Shown here: positions 22,725-32,256 of the stretch, piece after piece
Layout of the letters: each line of letters begins with the position of its first letter
How positions within the stretch are numbered: the first letter of the stretch is position 1
From: Phaeosaccion multiseriatum
Lineage: Eukaryota; Ochrophyta, other classes
NCBI GenBank assembly: GCA_965112735.1
Contig: OZ218953.1
Coordinates: 1,054,001 to 1,118,000, forward strand
DNA: 64,000 nt
Direction of reading: 5' to 3'
Notes under the pieces: model-generated
Databases searched by the model: none
The model's input: only the letters and a program-made list of their open reading frames with translations
What the model was told of the DNA's origin: nothing
Made by a program: the position numbers and the translations under genes

Positions 22725-24833
22725 ATGATCATGTTGGCTCTTGTTCAAAGGATTCCTCGAGTGGCCGCCTTCGGCCTCAGCAGCACAGTCAGTAGTAGAC
22801 AAGTCGCTCGCGTAGCCAGTCAGACGGTGTGGGTGAGTGGCTTGTCATCACCGGCAGCACTGTCCTCCAGTTTCAGCAGCAGCAGCAGCAGCAGCAGCAG
22901 TCGCAGCTTCAGCAGGAGCAGCAGCCGGACGGCCGTGGGTACCGCACTCGCGGCTTCGGACGCGGATGTGGAGCCCTATCTAGACTTCCTCCGTGGGCCT
23001 GCTGGTGGGTGCCTGAGGTGTGCGCAGGGAGAGGGATGGGGCAAAACAGACCCAGAGTCGAGAGTGGAGGTCCACTGTAGTCACCAAGCCTCCAGTTTTC
23101 TTCCAAACCGTCCGCGTCTATGCCTGCAACCCTTGTCTTAACCCTCTCTATGCCCCCCCCCCCCCCGCCCTTTTCCTCCCAACACGCACAACCCCCTCCC
23201 ATGGAACACACCACCCCAGTCATTCCGAACCCTCCCCGTCGCCTATCAACCTTCCTATCTCTCCTCCAGGGGCAGGGGATGGAGCTAGTCGACCCTAGCG
23301 CGAGAGAGGGCCTCATGCCCTTCTTCGTTCCCATCGCGAGAGACCCTTCTGCAAATGATCAGCTCATAGGGCTGTTGCGATGGCCCACCGCGCCGGAGAC
23401 ACTGGAGATGCCTGTCGTGCGGCACGGGGAGGTCGGTGTCGACTTGCTGTACCTCAGTGTGGATGACTACATTACAAGCTACGCCGCAGAGGCGGATTTC
23501 AAGGGTGTGGACGGCGCGCAGGTGGGTGGGTCAGAGAAGGCAGGCAGGTATAGGGGGGGGGGGATTAGGTTTGATGGGCAGAGGCAGGCAGGCAGGCAGA
23601 CAGGCAGACAGGCAGGCAGACAGACACAGACCGACAGGCGTTGCGTAGTACCAGAGTGCTCAGGGACGAAGGAATGTAGGTTAGAAACGCGACGCTCTCC
23701 CCTACCAACTAACTCGCAATCCATCAATCCACCTCGTGTCGTCGTGGAAGTACTCTACTCACTTGAAAACACCCTCCGCGCCGGCACCCCTTCACTTCCC
23801 CTCCCTCTACACCGTGCAGGAGATTGTGAACCTGTGCAACAAGGACCATCCCCCCACCACTGCGCCGTACGTGCCGGGCTCTGTGGCCAAGCTGGGATAC
23901 GGTTTGCAACGGTGAGGGAGGGGAGAAGAGAGGCAGAGGCAGCAGGTGTATAGGCCGGCAGGGAAGAGAGACTCGCGTGATGGTCAACCCCTCCCCCCAC
24001 CGCGCCGCACCGCAACGGCTGAAGCAGCGGCTACTGTTTGGACTCTGGATCGCTGGCGCTGTCTCACTTAAACTCCGCCTCTGCTCTGCTCTGACTCTAC
24101 TCTGCTGCCCCTCCTGCCGCTCCTGCCGACCACCCCGACTTCCCACAGCTACCAGCTGCTCAAATGCGCCCCTACCCCTGCCATCTATGAGTGGCTGAGC
24201 GATCAGCACCTTGCCAAGGAGAAGAGCGACGACATTAGCGCCCTCACCGCCAGCGAGAAGGCCAACTCAGTGTTTCTGGTGAGCCTTAGCGGTGTTTCAG
24301 TTTTGGTTGTTCCTTTAAGACCCCCAAGAAGAGAAGGGCCGTGTGTTTGCTGTGCGCCTCGAATAAGGAGTGCGTGTGGCTGGCGTCGTTGTGCCCTCGA
24401 GTGAACCATCACCATCGAACCCCCCCCCCCACCACCACCACCCTGTGCTCTGCTCTGCCCTCCTCCCTCCTCCCTCCTTGCACCCAAAGGGGTGGGGCCG
24501 ATCGTACGGCTACTACAGCCGAGTGCTCAACCGCCTCTACAAGAGGCAGGGAGAAGCCAAAGACGCCGCCAAGGTGGGTTGCTGCTGCTTGCCCATATGC
24601 CTCTCTGTCTGTCTGCCTGCCTCTCTGCCTTCCCATATGCCTCTCTGTTCTGGTTGTGTTGCCTGTGTGCCCCTGTGCCTGCCGCTCTTCCTGCCTGCCG
24701 CTCGGGCTGGGTAGAAGCAGATGGAGGCAAATAAGGACATGCAGGGGACAGGGAATGCATAGCAGAGTCGGTCTACGAATGGTAGAGGGTCCACGCTTAT
24801 CACCTCCTCCTCCTCCCCCTCCTCCTCCTCCTC

Positions 24834-24865
<32 letters not shown>

Positions 24866-25299
24866 ACAGGCGGCTCTCCGGACCCCCTGCTGGACAATCA
24901 CGCCATCTCGAGCCGTCCTGGAGGAGATCGTGGACATCGCGGGCTATGAAGGCATGGAGGCACAGAGGAAACTGAGGGTGGTGATGAAGGAAGACGAACA
25001 GAAGGATAAGATCACGGAGGGCAAGGCGCCACCACAGGTAGTGGAGGGAAGGAAAGGAAGATGTGGGGCGGCCGGGTAGGGCATACTGCACAAGGAAGGC
25101 AACGTTCTCACTGCCTCTCTGTCTCCCTGCCTCCCTTCCTCCCTCCCCCCCTCTTCAGGTGGCGCTGGACCGCTCTGCGCATCTGATGGACGCTGTGGTG
25201 TTCGGACATAGCTCGTGGGACGGTATCAGGGAGGAGCTGGCCTGCTTCTACGAGGAGGGCCTCATCCCGGAGATGGCCAGCTTCGTGCGCATGCAGTGA
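22725..25299 (+). CDS. Unrecognised protein, probably plastid-targeted (about 398 aa)
   Basis: Exons 22725-23004, 23220-23521, 23820-23911, 24149-24278, 24490-24573, 24870-25037 and 25159-25299 are phase-consistent. The first junction is uncertain: the obvious acceptor at 23269 is one base out of phase with the best donor (23005), so I used an upstream acceptor at 23219. The N-terminus is Arg/Ser-rich and hydroxylated with a long Ser run, as in organelle transit peptides, then AASDADVEPYLDFLRGPA. The body has blocks AREGLMPFFVPIARD, LIGLLRWPTAPETLEMPVVR, LLYLSVDDYITSYAAEAD, YVPGSVAKLGYGLQRYQLL, GWGRSYGYYSRVLNRLYKR, RAVLEEIVDIAGYEGME and HLMDAVVFGHSSWDGIREELACFYEEG. They read as a conserved, mainly helical soluble protein. 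I do not recognise the family. Confidence 0.7.
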
Positions 25300-26218
25300 C
25301 AGTCCACGTGTGGACAGTGCGGTAGTGTGGTAGCGTGAGGAAATGGATAACGAGCCATGCGTAGGAGCTAGGAGGGAGAGAAGGGAAGTAGATTGAGAGG
25401 GATTAATAATAAAGAGGGTTGAGAATGTGCACTGCAGACTCGAGCACAGCAGAGAGCAAGAGAAATCCCTCCAGTGGGGAGCGCGCCGCTCGGAGCCTTC
25501 CGGCCTCCACCGGCCCGCCCCTCGGCCCGCCCCTCGGCCCGCCTCGGCCCGCCTCGGAGGTTGTTGCTTTTTTTTTGGAAAAGTTTTCCCACGACTGTCC
25601 ATGACTGTTGCTGTGCGGCTGATCATTGGGCTGACGCGCGGAGACACCGGCAGGCAGGCCTACCGGCCAGGGTTCGTGTGACGAGCGGCGCTGAACGGCC
25701 CTTAGAAAGTAAAATGACTGTTCAAAATTCGGGTGAAAAGAAGAGCACGTCGACATGCGTGGCAAGGGAAAAGTCGAGCTACTCGAAAGTTTTGAAAGGG
25801 ACGTTATAAATTTTGGGGGAAGCTTCTCGCGTGAGGCCCAGCTTCGTCTTGCGTCTGTCTCTCTCTCTCTCTCTCTCTCACAAGTTCAGAGTTGCCACCT
25901 TGCTTCTTTGGGTGGAGTTGCTCGGATTGCACTACTATATAAACGGCAAAGGACGGAGAGGTGAGTGCAGGGCGGAGGAGGAGTAGGCGAGGAGTGTTGA
26001 GGCGGATGAGAGAGTCTATTTGAGAATTCGTACCCACGGCAGCAACAGCCTGAACCACCACCCAGCACGAGGAGCCTGCAACTGCTGTCCTTCGTTGAGG
26101 ACTGCCTCGCACTGAGGGCTCACAGCACTTCCTTTTACCCTCGTTTAACCCAACCCCTCCATCTTGTTGCAACCTGTGCATTGACACACCAACAGGGGGA
26201 GAAAACCCAACAGCGAAG
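25300..26218. other. Intergenic region upstream of lectin-like gene 1
   Basis: Contents are CGGCCCGCCC repeats (25505-25555), a T run (25567-25575), a (CT)n tract at 25857-25878, and a TATA-like element followed by the 5' UTR of the lectin-like gene. No gene is seen. Confidence 0.5.
25936..25943 (+). promoter_or_regulatory. TATA-like box of lectin-like gene 1
   Basis: TATATAAA occurs in the context ACTACTATATAAACGG, about 280 bp before the ATG at 26219 and just downstream of a CT-rich stretch. It is a plausible core promoter. The second lectin-like gene also has a TATA-type run, at 32076-32090. Confidence 0.45.
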
Positions 26219-29200
26219 ATGATGGATTCGAGGGCGATCTTCCTCGGTGTGGGTCTTCTGGCCGTGGGCGTGCAGTCCATCACCCCGACGGACTCCGTCT
26301 GCGCGGACCAGGTCCTCCTGCAAGATGTGCAGAGGGGAAAGAGCGCCTTTTATTCGGACTGTGACGGAGTCATCCCCCCTACAACTGGGTGCTACGACCG
26401 TGGCCAGTGGGCCAATGAGGAGAACCCGAACTACGGTGCGTAGCGGTGGAGGGCAGGCAATTAAGGGTTACAGTTGCAACACTCTCCTCGAAAGCTGCTC
26501 TCACGCACATCCCTCCTCCCCCACGGTACAATCAACCCCAACCCGCTGCACCTCTACAGGGTGCCAAACGTGCATTGTGCAAGAGGAGTGGGCAGCCGAG
26601 TCGCTCTATGCAGTGGCGTGGGGGCCCGGCGGCTCACAGGAGGGCGACGGCATGCAGCCATGCCCGGCCGGCTTCGACCACGGGGCGTTCCACACAGCAA
26701 AGTACGGAGCTATCGAGGTTGTGACAGCGGCTGCGCTGCAGGGCACCGGGGAGTGCGACGAGTACCCTGCGGGGACCTTCTACAACGAGGCTGAGAACAG
26801 GTCCGTCTTATGTCATTCGTGGGAGGGGAAGAGGGAGGGAGAGGGAGAGGCAGGGCTTGCATTAGGATCTCCAGTGGACTCTTGTGGGAAACATACCGCC
26901 CACCCCCCGACTCACCACGCTCTGTTACCTTCCCTCCAGGTGCTACTTTAAATCCACGAGGTCCACCCTCTCTACCAGCTGGGACCAGGCAGTTATCCTT
27001 TGCGAGAGCATGGGCGGTGCTCTCGTGGCCATCAACAGCGAAGCGGAGTTCGACTGGTTCGTCTCCACCCTCCTCTGGCCGGGGTTCATGGGCGAGACCT
27101 TCACAGGACTCAACAAGGCCAACGGAGGCACATACGAGTATGTGCAATCCGACCTCATCACGCAGCCCTCGAGCTTCGACGCCGCTGACGTCAACTCCTG
27201 GTCGGTCGGCGCCGGAACTGGCCCCTGGTTCCCACCTTTCGACGAGAGCACGGAGTGTGAGTACCGCCCACCTTTAACTCAGACGGGCATGTGTGTGTGT
27301 GTGTGTGTGCTGCCTGCTTTGTCTCTATCTTTCACTTGACTAAGCAATCGACTCGACTGTACCCCCGCAATGATCGCTCTCAGACGCCGATCCCAACCCG
27401 GTACCCAGGACGTGTGTGGAGTACTACCCTATGTACCCCAAGCTCTTCAAGTGAGTCAGGGAGGGAGCGAACGGAGTGACTGGGGAGTGAGGGAGTGGAT
27501 GACTGACTGACTGGGTGGGGTGGGTGAGTGAGTGAGTGAATTGATGTGTGCACTTCCAGTCATGTCATCATTCGTCCACCTGTCCCTCGCAGAACGCCCG
27601 AACCCACTCTGACACATTAACCCCCCCCCCCTCCCCTTCCGTTGTTGTCTATCGTCTGCTGCCGCCCCGCCCCCAACCCGACCGCAAACCATCGGCGTCA
27701 CTCCTCCCTCTCCTCTCCAGCCCCTTCTCGTGCCGAGTCAGTAAGTAGTGGAAAGGAGGGGCGGGGTGTTCGGAACCGGAAAAGGGGGAAGCTCGCCTTT
27801 GCTCGAACATGGACCTTTCATTCAGGCTTTCAGAAACGCTCTCGCTCTCGCCGTGCAGTGCGCTGACACTGTTTCCCCCTCCCTTCCCTTCCCTCGTCCG
27901 TTCCGTCCCATCGACAAACCCTCCCTCCTCCTCCTCCTCCCCCTCCCCCTCCTAATACCGCAGACAAGCAGTACTCGTGTGAGCTTCCTTCCGCCTCCTG
28001 CAGGGCCTCTGGAAACCTCAATTGCGCGGCGGAAGGTCCTTCACCCACTCCTACCTCCCCCCCTGTAGCAGCACCAACCGCCACTCCTACCTCTCCCCCT
28101 GTGGCGGCACCCACCGCCACGCCTACCTCTCCCCCTGTAGCAGCACCCACCGCCACTCCTACCTCCTCCCCTGTAGCTGCACCCACCGCCACTCCTACCT
28201 CTCCCCCTGTAGCAGCACCCACCGCCACTCCTACCTCCCCCCCTGTAGCTGCACCAACCGCCACCCCTACCTCCCCTCCTGTAGCAGCACCCACCGCCAC
28301 TCCTACCTCCCCTCCTGTGGCGGCACCCACGGCCACTCCTACCTCTCCCCCTGTGGCGGCACCCACGGCCACTCCTACCTCTCCCCCTGTGGCGGCACCC
28401 ACCGCCACTCCTACCTCTCCCCCTGTGGCGGCACCCACCGCCACTCCTACCGGAGGGGCTGACGCGTGCTCTGCCCTGTGCTCTGAGTTCGAGCCGTGCT
28501 ACACTGAGCCTCTGTGCAGCGGCGGTGTGAGTCTCGGATGCGGTGCCCTCGGCTCGGCCAACTGCAGGTGAGAGGAGGGATGGAAAAGGAAGGAAGGAAG
28601 GAAGGAAGGAGGTTGATGCTCCTCTCCTCTTGTTGAATCAACCCTGTGCCCTCCCGTTGCCGTGAATCCCATCAGCGTGGACTTGTGTGCCTACACGGTA
28701 GTCAGCAGAGTAGACCGTTTCCTCACCCATACGCTTGTTTCCTCACCTGTGTGCTCACCCCAATCGTGTCATGAACCCCCCCCCCCCCCCCCCCCCCAGA
28801 TTCTGCGGCTTCGGATCCTTCTCTGGCGTCCCCTGCCCCGGCTCGGGCTCCACCTCCGCCCCCGCGGCCGCCCCCACTCCCGCTGCCACCTCTGCACCTG
28901 TGGCCGGCCCCACCCCCACCTCTGCCCCTGTGACAGCACCCACTCCTACTGGCGTGGTGGAGGAGTGCGCTCCCCTTTGCTCTGAGTCAGAGCCGTGCTA
29001 CACTGAGCCTAGGTGCACCATGGTGGGCGGTGTGAGCCTTGGATGCGGCGCCCTTGGCGAGGCCAACTGCAGGTGAGAGAAGGAGGAGGGAGATATGCCG
29101 TTGTTTGTTAGGTATGCTTCCCTCGTGTCAGTCACCCAATCCATCCTCTGCCATCCACTGCCCTTCCCTGCCTTTCCCTCCGGCTGATGTCCCCCCACCC

Positions 29201-30407
29201 ATCCATGCACGGCTTGTTTCTCACCCAATGCACTCCCTCCTTTCTGTGGTCGTGAAGGTTCTGCGGCTTCGGACCCTTTGCTGCCATCCCCTGTTCGGGC
29301 TCGGGCTCCACCTCCGCCCCTGCGGCCGCCCCCACTCCCGCTGCCACCTCCCCCCCTGTGGCCGGCCCCACCCCCACCTCCACCCCTGTGGCGGCACCCA
29401 CTGCCACACCCACCGGAGGGGCTGACGCGTGCTCTGCTCAGTGCTCTGAGTTCGAGCCGTGCTACACTGAGCCTCTGTGCGGCAGTGGTGTGAGTCTCGG
29501 ATGCGGTGCCCTTGGCTCGGCCAACTGCAGGTGAGTGGAGGGATGGAGAAGGCTATGGATAAAGTGAAAACGGCCTGCTCAAAGCAAGAAGCACCAAGGC
29601 CGGCCTGTCTCACATTCAAAGGTTTCAACTTTAGAAGCCCTGGAGGCGGATGGATGCAACGCCGTCTCAACTCTCTCTCTCTCCGTCCCTCTCCACCTCC
29701 TCTCCTCTCCCTCCCTTCCTTCCCGCCTACCCCCCACGTTCCCACCCCTCTACGCGCTATAACACCGTCCCTTACGTGTGGCTCACCTCGTCTTCTCTCT
29801 TCCTTATCTTCTCCTCCAGATTCTGCGGCTTCGGATCATTTGCTGCCATCCCCTGCTCGGCCTCGGCCTCTGCCTTCCCCCCTACGACCGCCCCCACTCC
29901 CGCTGCCACCTCTGCACCTGTGGCCGGCCCCACCCCCACCTCTGCCCCTGTGACAGCACCCACTCCTACTGGCGTGGTGGAGGAGTGCGCTCCCCTTTGC
30001 TCCGAGGCCCAGCCGTGCTACACTGAGCCTAGGTGCACCATGGTGGGCGGTGTGAGCCTTGGATGCGGCGCCTTTGGCGAGGCCAACTGCAGGTGAGAGG
30101 AGTGAAGGGGAAAGGAGGGCTTACGTAGGGTGATGTAATGTCGCAGGAAGTACCCCTTGGGGCTTTCATGCGGGCGGAGGGGAAAGCTGGTGATTGTGTG
30201 TTGGCTGTTGTATATTGACTGTCCGTCCCCTATATTATATATATTATAATACGATGGAATGAAGAAGGGGTATGTTTTTGTTTTCAAACGCGCTTTGCTA
30301 ACTTACTTCTGCTCCTCCCTCCCTCCCTCCCCCTCGTATTCGCCTCTTGCGTGCTCCCCCTCCCTAGGTTCTGCGGCTTTGGTCCCTACGCCGACATTGA
30401 GTGCTGA
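26219..30407 (+). CDS. Secreted C-type-lectin-like protein with four eight-Cys modules (paralogue 1)
   Basis: Exons 26219-26435, 26560-26800, 26940-27256, 27384-27450, 27721-27740, 27964-28567, 28800-29072, 29258-29530, 29820-30092 and 30368-30407 give 774 residues. A signal peptide (MMDSRAIFLGVGLLAVGVQS) is followed by an unrecognised Cys-rich region (DSVCADQVLL...GCQTCIVQEEW). A C-type-lectin-like domain begins at NRCYFKS, with SWDQAVILCESMGGALVAIN, TFTGLNKANGG and closing cysteines in FSCRV and QYSCE. The WND and EPN/QPD sugar-binding motifs are not visible. A Pro/Thr linker of about ten 12-residue repeats follows (28048-28450), then four copies of C-x3-C-x5-C-x5-C-x7/9-C-x7-C-x2-C-x9-C separated by PTPAATSAPVA-type linkers. 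Three module exons are exactly 273 nt, phase 2-2. The layout suggests an extracellular or wall protein (inference). Confidence 0.85.
28048..28450 (+). repeat. 36-bp coding minisatellite (Pro/Thr/Ala linker)
   Basis: About ten to eleven copies of a 36-bp unit encode TATPTSPPVAAP-type repeats. Units differ mainly at third positions (CCCCCT/CCCTCC, GTAGCA/GTGGCG), so copies vary in DNA more than in protein. Confidence 0.9.
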
Positions 30408-30955
30408 GACCGCTTGCTTCCTTTCCCGACCAGCAATACCGGCAAGTAAGCGGTACAAGCAGCGATTGATGCCCGCAGAAGTGCCAGGGCACGGCAGCGC
30501 CCCTCTCACTGTGGCATAGGAGAATATCCTATGATGCGGATGGATGAGTGAGTCATTGTGTGAGTGAGTGAGCGAGTGAGGAAATGAAAGGAGAGAAGCA
30601 ACAGGTGATATATGGCCCTTCCCTCTTTTTATGTACGTGAAAGAGGGGCGTGAGGATGGACGGAGATTGGCAGGATGTCTTGATATCAGCCTAGAGAAAA
30701 CGAGGAACGGAGACTTGCGTAGAGCAGCAAGCAATGTGAACGTGATTAAAAGGTGAAGATTGTGTGGGATAGGATGGGGTCTGGCCAGATGTCTTGGTAT
30801 CTGCCTGGTGGGGAGAATTTAAAAAATAGAATAGGAATCACCTTTTAGAAACTGAAAGTGTGGTGAGGAGAAGTAGAGCAGCAAGCAAAGGTGGAAGAAG
30901 ATTTTGTGTGTGTATGTGTGTGTTGGGGGGGTCTCCCTTAGTGAGACAAACAATG
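30408..30955. other. 3' flank of lectin-like gene 1
   Basis: A GTGAGTGAGTGAGCGAGTGAG stretch (30547-30578) and two copies of a CCAGATGTCTTGATATC/GGCAGGATGTCTTGATATC-type segment (about 30669 and 30793; a third, similar piece occurs at 35797 after paralogue 2). The shared downstream segment extends the lectin duplication beyond the stop codons. No gene is seen. Confidence 0.5.
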
Positions 30956-31077
30956 CTTATAAAGCCATAATCAGTAATCAGGCCCGGCTGGCGCCATAAT
31001 CAGTAATCAGGCCGGCTGGCGCCGGCAGTAATCAGTAATCAGGCCGGCTGCGCCGGCCGTAATCAGTAATCTGATAA
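30956..31077. repeat. Tandem AATCAGTAATCAGGCCGGCTGGCGCC repeat, about 30 bp unit
   Basis: Three to four copies of a unit combining TAATCAGTAATCAGG with the palindromic CCGGCTGGCGCCGG occur just after a CCATAATCAG start. Each unit contains GC-rich inverted symmetry. No coding potential is seen. Confidence 0.8.
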
Positions 31078-31104
31078 CCTCTTCCAGGGCCGATTAGAAG
31101 GGTG

Positions 31105-31560
31105 TGTTTGTTACTGTAAGAGACACCTTACCTCCAAGACACCTCCGTTTTAGAGACACCCAAACTCCTTCCCTCCCACCCCAAACAACTGTTTTAACGA
31201 GGGTAACGCGATGCGCAGGTTTTTTCGAATGTTCAAACCCGCTCAGACCCACAAGTTGAATGCCGGTCTCGCGGGGTCCTGCACCCCCCATCAAGTTCAG
31301 TTCTATGGCCCTGCAACATGTGAAAGTTTAGGAAACTGAAACTCTTGTTCCTTACGTAAGAGAGGTCACTCACCTCCAAGACACCACCATATTAGAGACG
31401 CCCAAACGACCCCCCCCCCCTTCCACCCCAAACAACTGTTTTAGCGAGTTTGAACATGCGTATCGTGTTGTCCTGGTCGAGACAAGTCGAATGCCGGCAT
31501 CGTTGCCTCCTGCAACGTCTATGGCCCTGCAGCGTGTGGAGGCCTAACAAACTGCTATGT
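31105..31560. repeat. Diverged direct repeat of about 220 bp (two copies)
   Basis: Copy 1 (about 31110-31335) and copy 2 (about 31350-31555) share in the same order GTAAGAGA, CACCTCCAAGACACC, TTAGAGAC, CCCAAAC, CACCCCAAACAACTGTTTTA, GAATGCCGG and TCTATGGCCCTGCA. Spacing is similar and point differences are many. It is probably the relic of a mobile or duplicated element of unknown type. No terminal repeats or reading frame are evident. Confidence 0.7.
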
Positions 31561-32256
31561 GGGTCTTTCATAAGGGTGTCTTGCAGCCCAGAGGGCGGTC
31601 CCCCCCTCCCCCCCCTCCCCCTAAAGTGCCTGTATCGCCGAGTTGAGCAATTTTTTTTTTTGTGGCTGCAATACGCCAATCGGTGAGTGGGTTCTCTTAA
31701 GGGCCAGGAAGTCTTACATAAGGGTTGGCTTTTATGCAGTCGTCGTCTGATTGCACCCATATGACATGGGAGGGGCTCTCTCACGTGAATGGTCCCGCCA
31801 GAAATTGCTCCTCGCCTTCGGATCCCCCGATTTCCCTTTGTTGACAGTGTGGTGGGGCCTGTTGTGAACACGGAATTGCCCATGCACAGAGTTAGAGCAC
31901 ACATCAAGTGATCAGGAGGGCCGAGAAGTTGAGACGCAGACTTCCAGGCACAAAAACGAGCAGAGAAGGGAGGTGAGTGAAGCGCAGGAGGGACGCAAGG
32001 GTGCGACGGGAGCAAGGCCCCCGACCGAAAAGGGAGAAAAAATGTGGAAGGGTTCAAGCGTTAAAAGGGTCACGATATATATATATATAACCAGCCCGCT
32101 TGCCCCGCAGCACAACACCGAATCTACAACATTTCTGTGGGACAGCGTTACCCCCCCCCCTCACCCTCCTCCGTCTCTTGAAAAACCTCACCATCCCGTT
32201 CCATCACAACACAGCTGATAACCAGTCTGAGGGTATCTCACGGAAACAAGACAGTG
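31561..32256. other. Intergenic region and promoter of lectin-like gene 2
   Basis: No gene is seen. A TATATATATATATATAA run at 32076-32090 lies about 165 bp before the ATG at 32257 and is a candidate core promoter. A C run and pyrimidine-rich segment (32150-32172) sits in the presumed 5' UTR. Confidence 0.5.
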
